Assembly (NCBI RefSeq): GCF_002951615.1
Contig: NZ_CP019062.1
Span: 1,674,001-1,738,000 of the forward strand
DNA: 64,000 nucleotides
Direction: 5' to 3'
Origin: Rahnella sikkimica
GTDB taxonomy: Bacteria > Pseudomonadota > Gammaproteobacteria > Enterobacterales > Enterobacteriaceae
Position numbers and translations under genes: made by a program. Shown one piece after another: positions 45,047-53,981 of the stretch. The notes beneath the pieces were generated by a model that was given only the letters and a program-made list of their open reading frames with translations, made no database searches and had not been told where the DNA came from. Within the stretch, counting starts at the first letter, position 1. Each line of letters opens with the position of its first letter.

Positions 45047-46314
45047 TGCCCCCGGCTGATCACCAGCGCCGCGTTCGCCCCGCCGAAACCAAAGCTCAGG
45101 TTCAGGGTGGTATTGATCTGCGCCGGACGGTGCTGGTTCGGGATGTAATCCAGATCGCACGCCGGATCCGGGTTATTCAGATTGCAGGTCGCGGGCATAA
45201 TCTGGTGCGCCAGCGCCTGAAGACACACGATAGTTTCAAAACTGCCCGCCGCGCCTATCAGGTGACCGGTATAGGATTTGGTGCTGGAACACGGCGTGGC
45301 GTAAGCCACTGCTTCGCCCAGCGCCATTTTGATCGCTTCAGTTTCGTTGAGATCGTTAAGCGGCGTGGAGGTGCCGTGCGCGTTGATGTAATCGAGGTCA
45401 CCGGCCGCGATGCCTGCCTGATCCAGCGCGTGACGGATGGTCTGTACCCGCGCAATTTTGTCGGCGGCCGGCGCGGTAAAATCAAAGGCGTCGGAGAAAT
45501 TCCCGTATCCGCAGATTTCGCCGAGGATAGTCGCGCCACGCGCCAGCGCGGTTTCGCGATCTTCCAGACACAGCACCGCCGCGCCTTCGCTGAGCACAAA
45601 ACCGTTGCGATCCAGGCTGAACGGGCAGCAGGCGCGGGTAATTTCTTCCTGTTCGCTGGCCAGTGCGCCGAGCACGTCGATATTCCAGACCGCCGAATCC
45701 GAACGCAGCGATTCCCCCGCCCCGGCGAGCATCATTTTCGCCCGCCCGTTGCGGATCAGTTCAAACGCATCACCGACCGCCATGGTGCCGGTGGCGCAGG
45801 CCGCGATTGTCGTATTCTGATAGCCACGCAGGCCCCACAGCAGGCTGACCGCCGCCGTCGCAGAACTTGGCATCGAGAAGAAACAGCCAAACGGTGAGCC
45901 CATGCCGGTTCGCAGAAAATCGTCATAATGCACCTGCGTTTCATCCTGCCCCGCCCAGCCGGTGCCCATAATGGCACCGCAGTCCAGCAGATCGTAATAC
46001 TGTTCAGGATGTTCATCGCCGAAAGCCATTTTCATGGCTTCCTGTGCCGACGCGAGTGTCAGACGGGCATACCGCGGCAGGCGACGGCGGATGGCCGCCG
46101 GCACATTTTTCAATACCGGTTCGTTTTCAATCAGCCCGTAGAAACGCGATTTAATCCCGGCCGCCGATTTGTCGCAGTACTGATAACCCGCTTTGTATGC
46201 CATGATCGCCGCCCAGCTTTCTGCCGCATTCATGCCCAGCGGCGTGACCGCGCCGTAACCGGTGACCACCACCCGACGCGGGCCGTTAGCGAGTTCAGAC
46301 AGTTCCTTTTCCAT
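45043..46314 (-). CDS. Beta-ketoacyl-ACP synthase (FabF-like)
   Basis: A 423-residue condensing enzyme with the full catalytic set: Cys173 (IAACATGTMAVG), His313 (NAHGTSTPLND), Lys346 (SSTKSY) and His351 (SYTGHLIGAAG). It therefore should condense acyl and malonyl units rather than act as a chain-length factor. ATG 46314 has AAAGGA six bases ahead. It lies between the outer-membrane factor and the dehydratase genes in one run of overlapping genes. No acyltransferase for malonyl loading is present, so host FabD is presumably used. Similar enzymes occur in aryl polyene clusters, but the thioesterase, ammonia lyase and other members of those clusters are missing here. Confidence 0.88.
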   Translation of the reverse strand: MEKELSELANGPRRVVVTGYGAVTPLGMNAAESWAAIMAYKAGYQYCDKSAAGIKSRFYGLIENEPVLKNVPAAIRRRLPRYARLTLASAQEAMKMAFGDEHPEQYYDLLDCGAIMGTGWAGQDETQVHYDDFLRTGMGSPFGCFFSMPSSATAAVSLLWGLRGYQNTTIAACATGTMAVGDAFELIRNGRAKMMLAGAGESLRSDSAVWNIDVLGALASEQEEITRACCPFSLDRNGFVLSEGAAVLCLEDRETALARGATILGEICGYGNFSDAFDFTAPAADKIARVQTIRHALDQAGIAAGDLDYINAHGTSTPLNDLNETEAIKMALGEAVAYATPCSSTKSYTGHLIGAAGSFETIVCLQALAHQIMPATCNLNNPDPACDLDYIPNQHRPAQINTTLNLSFGFGGANAALVISRGQ

Positions 46315-46317
46315 CAC

Positions 46318-47703
46318 TTATCCTTTCTGATTCATTGTGTTGTCTTCCCCGCCGCCCAGCGCCAGCCAGAGTTTCAGGGTGGAGTAGAGATAATTGTATT
46401 GCGTGGCGATCAGCGTATTTTCGCTGTCCAGCAGAGAATCCTGGGCATCCAGCAAGGTCTGAAACGTCACCGATCCGTTGCGGTACTGGCTGTCCACCAG
46501 CGTCAGACGCTGGCGGCTCAGTTCCAGATTCTGCAACTGACTCTGTTTTTCCTGCTGATAGGTCTGGCGTTGCGACTGCGCGTTATCCACATCCTGCAAC
46601 GCGCTGTAAACGGCGCTGCGGAACTGAATCGCGGCGGTCTGCACATCCAGCCCGGACTGTTCCACCGTCATCTGCACTTTGTTCCACTGGATAAACGGCA
46701 AATCGAGCGCCGTGCCCAGCGTGCGTGCCGGATTACTGAACCACTGCTGAAAGACCGCCGCGCCCGCGTTCAGCGAACCATTTAAAGAAAGCGACGGATA
46801 AAAACTCAGCCGCGTAACGTCAGAACCCGTCAGCGCGGCGCGTAAATTCATTTCGGCTGACTGCACATCCGGCCTTCTGGCAATCACCTCAACCGGCATG
46901 CGGCTGGCGACCGGTACGGTCTGGTGGAAATCCAGCGAACGGCGTTCAGCGGCAAACTGCCCGGCGGGCCGGTTAAGCAATATCGCCAGCGCGTTGCGCG
47001 ATTCTTCGCGCTGCTGAATCAGATCGCGCAGGCTGTTTTCCCGCGTCAGCACTGTTTGCTGCGCCTGCAAATAATCAAGCTGGCCGAGATCGCCCGCGCT
47101 GAAACGCGAGGTGACCATTTTCAGCGTCTCATGCGCGATCGTCAGGCTTTGCTGCAATGTGGTGATCTGCTGATTCAGGCTGGCAATCTGCCAGTAGAGC
47201 TGCGCCGTGCTGCCAATCAGCGTCAGCGCGGTGGCCTGCAAATCTGCGGCAGACGCTTTCGCCAGCCAGTCCGACTGCTCGCGGGTTCGCGCCAGTTTCC
47301 CCCACAAATCCAGCTCATACGACGCCGACAGCCCGTTGGCATAACTTTCCACCGGCGTGGTGGACTTGTGCATATTTTTGGTGTTGCTGGCCGACGCGTT
47401 GGCCGTGAAATCCGGCGTCAGATTGGTATCCGACAATCCGGCAGTCAGCCGCGCCTGTTTCAGTTTGATCCCGGCAAGCGCCAGATCGTTATTGCTTTGC
47501 AGCGCGGCATTGATCACCCGCGACAGCTGCGGGTCGTCAAAGTTATCCCACCAGTGCGGCGTGAATTTCGCATACGCGGAACCGGTGTCCTGAAAGCGCC
47601 AGGCGTCAGGCACAGAGAGCATCGGCCTCTGATAATCGCTTTTCAGCAGTGGCCCGCAGCCGCTCAACATCAGCGTGAGGGCGATAAGCGTCAGTTTGTT
47701 CAT
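46318..47703 (-). CDS. NodT-family outer-membrane factor lipoprotein of the peptide/acyl operon
   Basis: A 461-residue TolC-like channel with lipoprotein signal (lipobox LSGC, Cys16: MNKLTLIALTLMLSGCGPLL) and two OEP domains (SYELDLWGKLARTREQSDW, PDVQSAEMNLRAALTGSDV). Its start overlaps the MacB-like gene stop (ATGA), so it is the exit duct for the MacA-MacB pair encoded before it. This makes a complete three-part, ATP-driven export system in the operon, in place of host TolC. Confidence 0.88.
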   Translation of the reverse strand: MNKLTLIALTLMLSGCGPLLKSDYQRPMLSVPDAWRFQDTGSAYAKFTPHWWDNFDDPQLSRVINAALQSNNDLALAGIKLKQARLTAGLSDTNLTPDFTANASASNTKNMHKSTTPVESYANGLSASYELDLWGKLARTREQSDWLAKASAADLQATALTLIGSTAQLYWQIASLNQQITTLQQSLTIAHETLKMVTSRFSAGDLGQLDYLQAQQTVLTRENSLRDLIQQREESRNALAILLNRPAGQFAAERRSLDFHQTVPVASRMPVEVIARRPDVQSAEMNLRAALTGSDVTRLSFYPSLSLNGSLNAGAAVFQQWFSNPARTLGTALDLPFIQWNKVQMTVEQSGLDVQTAAIQFRSAVYSALQDVDNAQSQRQTYQQEKQSQLQNLELSRQRLTLVDSQYRNGSVTFQTLLDAQDSLLDSENTLIATQYNYLYSTLKLWLALGGGEDNTMNQKG

Positions 47704-49646
47704 TCGCGTGCCAGCGCCTCCGTCGGGTGCAGACGGGCGGCATTACGGGCCGGGAAAAAGCCGAACCCCAGCCCGATAAGCGCGGAGAATCCGCAAGCCA
47801 GCAAAATAGGCGGCCAGGTGAAAATCATGGTGAATTCCTGCGTAACCTGAGAAAAAATCAGCCCGGCAAGGCCGGAACCGGCAATACCAATCAGCCCGCC
47901 GAGCGTACAAATCACCATGGCCTCAATCAGGAATTGCCGCATGATGTCTGCCGGGCGTGCGCCCACGGAAAGGCGGATACCAATTTCATGCGTGCGCTCC
48001 GTGACCGACACCAGCATGATATTCATGACCCCGACGCCGCCGACCAGCAGGGAAATCCCGGCAATGGCGGTGATCAGCAGCGTCATAGATTCCGACGTTT
48101 TTCGGATCGTTTTGGTCATCTGATCGTTGGTCATCGTGAAAAAATCACGTTTACCGTGCGCCGAATCCAGCAACCGCTCGACGTCTTTCTGCGCGTCTTC
48201 AATCGGGAAATTGTCGGCAATGCGCAGCGTGATGGATTGCAACGGCGTATCCCCGGACATGCGTTCCATCAGCGACGTATAAGGGATCCACGCACTCAGC
48301 TGTTCGCCGATGTATTTCGGCCCTTTTCTGTCCGCCACGCCAATCACCCGGTAAGGCACACCGGAAAGCTGAACGATCTCGCCCACCGGATTTTCGCCGC
48401 CGGGAAACAGCGTGCTGCGCACACTCTGATCGATGATCACCACCGGCTCGCGGTCGTCGAGGTCGCGGCGGGTAAAATGATTTCCCGACGCAAAATTCAG
48501 CCCCTGCACGCGGAAAAATCCGTTGCTGACGCCGGACAGCGAAACCAGCACCTGCCGCCCGCCGCGTATCGCGATAACCGTTTTACTGACCACCGGCGAC
48601 AGACTGTCGATAAAGGGCTGACGCCCGAGCAGTTCTACGTCGTCCAGCGTCAGCGAACGTTCAAAATCCGGACGCGGTTTATCCCAGCCCAGACCGGGCT
48701 GAATTTCGATGGTGCTGGTGCCGAGCTGGCTGATCTGACTCAGAATGCTCTGCCGCGCGCCTTCGCCGACCGCCATAGAAGAGACCACCGACGAGATGCC
48801 AATAATAATGCCCAGCATGGACAAAAACGCGCGGACGCGGTGCCCGAGCAGCGATCGCCACGCCATACGCACGGCTTCTTTGATGCCCTGCCAGGCCGGA
48901 GAACGGCCCGTTGCAGTGGTCGCCGGCAAGCCCTGCGGCTGCCCCTGTTCTGCCACCGGATTAACACTGTCGGCGATAATCGCCCCGTCGTGGATCTCCA
49001 CAATGCGCTGGCACTGGCGGGCGATATTGCGGTCGTGCGTCACGATAATAATGGTATGCCCGGCCTGATGCAGACCGTGCAAAATCGCCATCAGTTCCTG
49101 CCCGCTGCTGCTGTCCAGCGCGCCCGTCGGTTCATCCGCCAGAATGATCTGCGCGCCGTTCATCAGTGCGCGGGCAATACTCACGCGCTGCTGCTGGCCG
49201 CCGGAAAGTTGCGCCGGACGGTAATCCAGACGGCTGCCCAGCCCGAGGCGGGTGAGCAAATGCGTCGCGCGGTTCTGACGTTCAGCCGCAGGCATATCGG
49301 TGTACAGCGCCGGTATGGCGACGTTTTCCGTTGCCGTCAGATACGGCATCAGGTGATAACGCTGGAAAATAAAACCGATGTACTGGCTGCGCAGTTGCGC
49401 CAATTGTTCGTTGCTGGCCACGCCCGTCGGCACATCCATAATGCGCATGTTGCCTTCTGACGGTTTATCCAGGCAGCCAAGAATATTCATCAGCGTGGAT
49501 TTACCGGAACCCGATGCGCCGATGATGGCCAGCATTTCCCCGGCATGTACGCGCAGGGAAATGTCTTTGAGCACGGTAACGGCCGCATTGCCTGAGCCAA
49601 AATGCCGGTAAATATGCGCAAGTTCGATTAACGGAGACTCAGCCAT
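47700..49646 (-). CDS. MacB-like ABC exporter
   Basis: A 648-residue fusion of an N-terminal ATPase (Walker A GASGSGKSTLM, signature LSGGQQQRVSIAR, Walker B IILADEPTGALD) and an FtsX-type membrane domain with one helix, a large periplasmic domain (about residues 300-520) and three more helices. This is the MacB layout. MacB works as a mechanotransmitter that drives periplasmic substrates, such as enterotoxin or lipopeptides, through MacA and an outer-membrane channel. Here it overlaps the MacA-like gene by eight bases and the outer-membrane factor gene by four. In this context its cargo could be the peptide encoded at the head of the operon. Confidence 0.9.
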   Translation of the reverse strand: MAESPLIELAHIYRHFGSGNAAVTVLKDISLRVHAGEMLAIIGASGSGKSTLMNILGCLDKPSEGNMRIMDVPTGVASNEQLAQLRSQYIGFIFQRYHLMPYLTATENVAIPALYTDMPAAERQNRATHLLTRLGLGSRLDYRPAQLSGGQQQRVSIARALMNGAQIILADEPTGALDSSSGQELMAILHGLHQAGHTIIIVTHDRNIARQCQRIVEIHDGAIIADSVNPVAEQGQPQGLPATTATGRSPAWQGIKEAVRMAWRSLLGHRVRAFLSMLGIIIGISSVVSSMAVGEGARQSILSQISQLGTSTIEIQPGLGWDKPRPDFERSLTLDDVELLGRQPFIDSLSPVVSKTVIAIRGGRQVLVSLSGVSNGFFRVQGLNFASGNHFTRRDLDDREPVVIIDQSVRSTLFPGGENPVGEIVQLSGVPYRVIGVADRKGPKYIGEQLSAWIPYTSLMERMSGDTPLQSITLRIADNFPIEDAQKDVERLLDSAHGKRDFFTMTNDQMTKTIRKTSESMTLLITAIAGISLLVGGVGVMNIMLVSVTERTHEIGIRLSVGARPADIMRQFLIEAMVICTLGGLIGIAGSGLAGLIFSQVTQEFTMIFTWPPILLACGFSALIGLGFGFFPARNAARLHPTEALARE

Positions 49647-50829
49647 TGACGGCTCCTGAACTGCCCTGCAACGACACGACGCGCTCGCCTTCCTTCAGCC
49701 CTTCTTTAACTTCCGCAAACTGTCGGTCATTAATCCCCACGCGGATCAGGCGTTGCTCAACGTTTTTCCCGTTCACCACCTGCACCTGATACTGGTCTTT
49801 CCCCTGCGGCTCGCCGAGCGCGACAACCGGCAGACGCAGCACGTTTTTAGCCTGCTCAGTGACAATAAATACCTGCGCCGTCATTGATGTACGCAGCACA
49901 TGGTCGTGATTGGGCACACTGAAAACGCCGTTGTAATAGACGGCAGACTGCTGCTGCGATGTCGTCGTACTGGCGGTGTCGTCCTGCAAAGCGTCATTCG
50001 GCGCGTCCTGCAAGGTGCCCATCACGCTTTCATAACGGTGTTTCGGATCCGCCACCACGTAGAACCACAGCGGTTGCCCGGCGTGAACTTTCAGAATGTC
50101 CGTTTCTGAAATACGGGTCTGCACGGTCATGGTATCGACATTCGCCAGCACCAGAATGGTCGGCGCGGTTTGTGAGGACACCACGGTTTGCCCTTCTTTG
50201 GTGACGATGCCCAGAACCTGACCGTCAACCGGCGCGAGGATCCGCGTATAGCCCAGATTGGCTTTCGCCGTTTCCAGCGACATCTGCGCCTGCACAATCT
50301 GCGCTTCATTCACTTTGACCTGCGCCAGTTGCGTATCGACTTTCGCCTGCGCCTGCTCCAGCGTGCTGCGGATCCCTGAACCTTCACGGTCCATCTGCCG
50401 CTGGCGTTTCAGTTCCAGCTGATATTGTTTGAGGGTAAAAAGTGATGCCTGTTTCTGCGCCACGGCGCTGTCCAGCTCGGCTTCGGATTTACGTAATTCG
50501 CTTTGCTGTAAGGTCGGGTCGATTTCGGCCAGCAACTGGCCTTTCATCACCTTGTCACCGGCGCGGACGTACAGTTTTTTAAGCTGACCGTTAACCTGCG
50601 CGCCCACGTTAACCTGTACGGACGGCTTGAGAATGCCGGTCGCCAGCACCGTTTTTTCGATATCGCCGCGGCTGACTTCTTCCGTCACCTGCGGAACTTC
50701 GGTGCGGTTCAGCGCCTGCCAGAGCATAAAACCGGCGACGACCAGAACAATCATCAGCGCGCCAATCAACGCAAAAACAACCCGGCGTTTTCTGACCGGC
50801 AGCGCCTGTATTTTTTTTAATCCGGACAT
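49639..50829 (-). CDS. MacA-like membrane fusion protein
   Basis: A 396-residue adaptor with N-terminal anchor (RRVVFALIGALMIVLVVAGFML), lipoyl halves (VLATGILKPSVQVNVGAQVN and TRILAPVDGQVLGIVTKEGQ), helical hairpin and beta-barrel, in MacA order. ATG 50829 shares a base with the stop of the preceding exporter gene; a longer frame to 50910 lies within that gene. It would couple the MacB-like ATPase to the outer-membrane factor. It could in principle also serve the C39 exporter encoded just upstream. Confidence 0.88.
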   Translation of the reverse strand: MSGLKKIQALPVRKRRVVFALIGALMIVLVVAGFMLWQALNRTEVPQVTEEVSRGDIEKTVLATGILKPSVQVNVGAQVNGQLKKLYVRAGDKVMKGQLLAEIDPTLQQSELRKSEAELDSAVAQKQASLFTLKQYQLELKRQRQMDREGSGIRSTLEQAQAKVDTQLAQVKVNEAQIVQAQMSLETAKANLGYTRILAPVDGQVLGIVTKEGQTVVSSQTAPTILVLANVDTMTVQTRISETDILKVHAGQPLWFYVVADPKHRYESVMGTLQDAPNDALQDDTASTTTSQQQSAVYYNGVFSVPNHDHVLRTSMTAQVFIVTEQAKNVLRLPVVALGEPQGKDQYQVQVVNGKNVEQRLIRVGINDRQFAEVKEGLKEGERVVSLQGSSGAVNG

Positions 50830-52976
50830 CACGCCTCTTCTCCCTGAGCGATTCGGTGGCTGCCAGCCGTAGCACCGTAAGATTCCACGCGACGCTGATT
50901 CATCCGGCAAATGCGGTCAAACATCGTCAGGGTGGTTTCGCTGTGCGTGACGGTGATCAGCGTTTTCTGATACTGGCGGCAGTGCTCAATCAGTGTGTGC
51001 ATGACCTGCAACGCCGTAACTTCATCCAGATTGGCCGTCGGTTCGTCCAGCACCAGCACCGGGCAATTGCTGTACATCGCACGCGCCAGCATCAGACGCT
51101 GACGCTGGCCGAGGGACAACGCCGGATGGCTTTCACGGATCAGCGCATTCTGTTTCCCCGGCAAACGGTCAATGACGTCGGTCAGGTTCAGCCCCTGAAA
51201 AGCCTGATCCACGCGCAGCTGTTTCTGTGCATCAAAATGCGGATCAAACAGCGTGATGTTTTGAACCACTGAGGCGTTGAACAGGATGTCCTCCTGGCTT
51301 TGCAGGAAGAACAGTTTCTGCGCCTGACGACTGCTTACAGGCTGACCGTCGGCCAGTATTTCACCTGACTGCGGTTCAATCAGCCCGGCGATCACTTTCA
51401 GCAGCGTGCTTTTGCCCGCGCCGCTTTGCCCGACAATCGCCAGCGCTTCACCGCGACGCAGCACCATCGACAGGTTTTCCAGCACTGGTTTGCCGGGTTC
51501 ATAGGCAAAGCAGATATCGCGGTAAGTCAGTTGCTGATTGAAATGCGCCACCGGCGGCAGCGTTTCGCCGTACCCTTCTTCACTGACCGGCGCGGACGGG
51601 AACAGATCCTTCGCGCGGGTATCGATAACGTGCAGCTGATTTTTCTGTAAAACGGAGAAGAAAATCTGCGTGATGTACGCGGTAAAAATCTGGCGCACAA
51701 AGCTGTAGGCGAAAAACTCACCGAGAGAAATCAGGTTATCTTTCAGCAGCGGCAGCGCCAGCAGCATGAAGAACACCATCTCAAGGCTGCCGATCAGCTG
51801 ATACAGACTGCTTTTCACCTGCTCGTAAACGTTCTGCTTCTGGCGGCAGTCAAACAGTGATAACGCATAAGCGGCAAACACACCCTGACGCTGGCTGCTC
51901 AGCCCTGCTGATTTTATCGTGGCAAAACCCTGAATAGTTTCGAGCAGAAAATCACTCTGCTCGGCGCTTTTCACCTGAATTTGCTGGGTGTAAAAACGGT
52001 CGCGGAAAATGGCCCAGACGCTGACCAGCCCCATCAGGGTGACGCCCACCGCAGAAATGGCGGCCAGCATCGGACTGATGTAACACATCACGCCGAGCGC
52101 AATTGCGCCAACAATCCAGTTCACGCGCAGGCCGTTGTCCAGCTCGATTTTTCTGGCAGCGGCGAGCTGCCAGTTAGAGAAACGGCTGTAGATTTCGCCG
52201 GGGCTGCGCTTCTCAAAATAGGCCAGGGAATTCGTCATCAGCCGGGCAAAACCGCTGACACTTTGCATCACCACAAAGCGTTTGATGAACCGCTCTGTGA
52301 CGCTGCGCACGGCAAAAGCCAGCAGCGTGGAAATCACGAAGGCCAGCAGATAATAGAAGTAAGGGAAATCGGTTTTCCCGCCGGATGAGAACACATTATT
52401 GATGGCGCTGCTGACCATGACCGGCATGATAAACAGCGTCAGGGACACCAGAAATGCCAGCATCATCAGGCTGTAAATGCCCGGAATGCCGGCGGTTTCT
52501 TTCAGGCTCATGCATTCAAGCGCACGGAAACGGCGGTTTTTTTTCACCTTTTCGGGGACGGGTTTTGCGGTTGCTGCGTCTTTATCGAGCACCAGCGCAT
52601 AACCGCTGATTTCAGATTTCAGCGCCGCCACCGGCAAAAGCTGTTCGCCAATCGCCGGGTTCATGACGCAGACATAACTGCCCTGCCGGTAAGCCAGCAG
52701 GACATAGTGACTCGCGCCATAGTGCAAAATCGCCGGTAACGGCAGTTCGGCCAGCTCTTCCAGATCGAAGGCGACAGGATACGCGGGGATCGACAGTTCA
52801 TTGAGAATGTCGCAAAGCGTGGACAGCGCGGTGCCGTGCGCCGATGCGGGGAAACGTTCACGCAGCGCATCGAGCGGCGCGTCAATTCCCTGCGTTTCGG
52901 CCAGCATGGAAATACAGGCCAGCGCACATTCATTGGTTTCAGCCTGATAAACCAGTCTGGGAATAATATTATCCAT
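50829..52976 (-). CDS. C39-peptidase ABC exporter (bacteriocin type)
   Basis: A 715-residue peptidase-containing ABC transporter. The N-terminal C39 domain (about 1-130) cuts double-glycine leaders: Gln11 and Cys17 (QAETNECALAC) and His90 (GASHYVLLAY) are in place, but the usual Asp of the triad reads Asn106 (CVMNPAIG). Six membrane helices follow (about 160-440), then the ATPase with Walker A GQSGAGKSTLL, signature ALSLGQRQRL and Walker B VLVLDEPTANLD. It fits the 63-residue peptide with a VGG site encoded at the head of the operon. ATG 52976 was used; TTG at 52982 has better spacing from GAGG. Confidence 0.9.
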   Translation of the reverse strand: MDNIIPRLVYQAETNECALACISMLAETQGIDAPLDALRERFPASAHGTALSTLCDILNELSIPAYPVAFDLEELAELPLPAILHYGASHYVLLAYRQGSYVCVMNPAIGEQLLPVAALKSEISGYALVLDKDAATAKPVPEKVKKNRRFRALECMSLKETAGIPGIYSLMMLAFLVSLTLFIMPVMVSSAINNVFSSGGKTDFPYFYYLLAFVISTLLAFAVRSVTERFIKRFVVMQSVSGFARLMTNSLAYFEKRSPGEIYSRFSNWQLAAARKIELDNGLRVNWIVGAIALGVMCYISPMLAAISAVGVTLMGLVSVWAIFRDRFYTQQIQVKSAEQSDFLLETIQGFATIKSAGLSSQRQGVFAAYALSLFDCRQKQNVYEQVKSSLYQLIGSLEMVFFMLLALPLLKDNLISLGEFFAYSFVRQIFTAYITQIFFSVLQKNQLHVIDTRAKDLFPSAPVSEEGYGETLPPVAHFNQQLTYRDICFAYEPGKPVLENLSMVLRRGEALAIVGQSGAGKSTLLKVIAGLIEPQSGEILADGQPVSSRQAQKLFFLQSQEDILFNASVVQNITLFDPHFDAQKQLRVDQAFQGLNLTDVIDRLPGKQNALIRESHPALSLGQRQRLMLARAMYSNCPVLVLDEPTANLDEVTALQVMHTLIEHCRQYQKTLITVTHSETTLTMFDRICRMNQRRVESYGATAGSHRIAQGEEA

Positions 52977-53033
52977 AAACAAACGACCTCAACATACTAT
53001 TCTTATCAGTAATATCCCTGCACGCACTTTGGT

Positions 53034-53981
53034 TTATTCATTAATAAAAAAGAGTGAGTGTGAATGCCACAGCATCCAGTCAGTGGAATGTTCGCTTATA
53101 CTTCGTTCAATAATCCCCGGCATTTCGTTTTTCAGTTTTTTTGCCGGTACCGGTTCATGCACCGATATTTTCAATCCTTTATCATAATAAAGATGATAAA
53201 AGACGACCTGCGCCGACATCATTCTCGCCAGCCGGATAATTCCGCTGTGCAGATGGGCCGGACGATCAAATATCCGGCACGGAAATTTTTCGCTTTTATC
53301 CTTGCTGGCAAAATTCGTGAAATCGGGCGTGATGTCAGGAAAGAGAATAATATTGCGTTTATTCTCTGCCGCTTCCATCACCGACGTCATCATGTTGCCC
53401 GCCAGGGTTTTGTTATTGTCGTGAATTGAACAGTAGGTCAGATCGAGACCGCCCAGCTGCCGTTCAGCTTCATCATGCGCATTGGCACTTCTTGACGTAA
53501 TCACCGTCGCTTTACCCGGATACGCCGCCGCGCCTACCATGGTGGAAAGCACGTCCGACACCATGTGCAGCGGCGCCAGAATCACCGGCTGTCCGGCACG
53601 CTGCAGCGGCTCAACCACGGCGTTCAGCGCCGCACTACAGGCTGCCAGTTCGCGTAAAGCGCGACGGTTTTGACCGTACGTCACGGCCTGGATCAGCAGC
53701 TCGCGACGCCGGGTTTGCCAGATATAATTAAACGTTCTTTTATCGTTAAGCAGACACTTTCTGTTTGAATGGGCGACCGCAGCACGCAGTTTAACCGCGC
53801 GGGGTGTCAGCCCCGGAAAACGTCCGAGCCGGGACAAACCCAAAATAATGCGGTAATCAATGTGCCGGAATAATAAACAATGCGCCCTGTAACCGATAAG
53901 CCGGAGTTTATAGAAAAACCACATCAGCCTGACCGACAGGTTTTTCCAAAACAGAGCGCACCACAGGGCGAAGAATTTCAT
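53034..53981 (-). CDS. LpxL/HtrB-like acyltransferase-family protein
   Basis: A 315-residue protein with a basic, hydrophobic N-terminus (ALFWKNLSVRLMWFFYKLRL) and a pattern like the lysophospholipid/lipid A acyltransferase superfamily: APLHMVSD (catalytic His with an Asp, here HX3D instead of the usual HX4D/E), a central NIILFPDITPDFTNF that corresponds to the APDQ region of LpxL, and GIIRLARMMSAQVVFYHLYY. Superfamily members move acyl chains from acyl-ACP to a lipid or protein at the inner membrane. Beside an ACP and a ketosynthase, transfer of an acyl chain to the peptide or to a membrane anchor is a reasonable guess. Its stop overlaps no gene, but its start abuts the oxidoreductase gene. 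Confidence 0.62.
   Translation of the reverse strand: MKFFALWCALFWKNLSVRLMWFFYKLRLIGYRAHCLLFRHIDYRIILGLSRLGRFPGLTPRAVKLRAAVAHSNRKCLLNDKRTFNYIWQTRRRELLIQAVTYGQNRRALRELAACSAALNAVVEPLQRAGQPVILAPLHMVSDVLSTMVGAAAYPGKATVITSRSANAHDEAERQLGGLDLTYCSIHDNNKTLAGNMMTSVMEAAENKRNIILFPDITPDFTNFASKDKSEKFPCRIFDRPAHLHSGIIRLARMMSAQVVFYHLYYDKGLKISVHEPVPAKKLKNEMPGIIERSISEHSTDWMLWHSHSLFFINE

Noticed and set aside
43191..46314. Aryl polyene cluster
   Set aside because: A ketosynthase, dehydratase, ACP and reductase are shared with such clusters, but the ammonia lyase, thioesterase, second ketosynthase, glycosyl/acyltransferase and MMPL-type exporter genes are absent, and a peptide gene and C39 exporter are present instead.
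47727..49460. Frame of 577 codons on the plus strand opposite the MacB-like gene
   Set aside because: Shadow of the ABC exporter gene with skewed His/Arg/Gln composition; the minus-strand gene has complete ATPase motifs.
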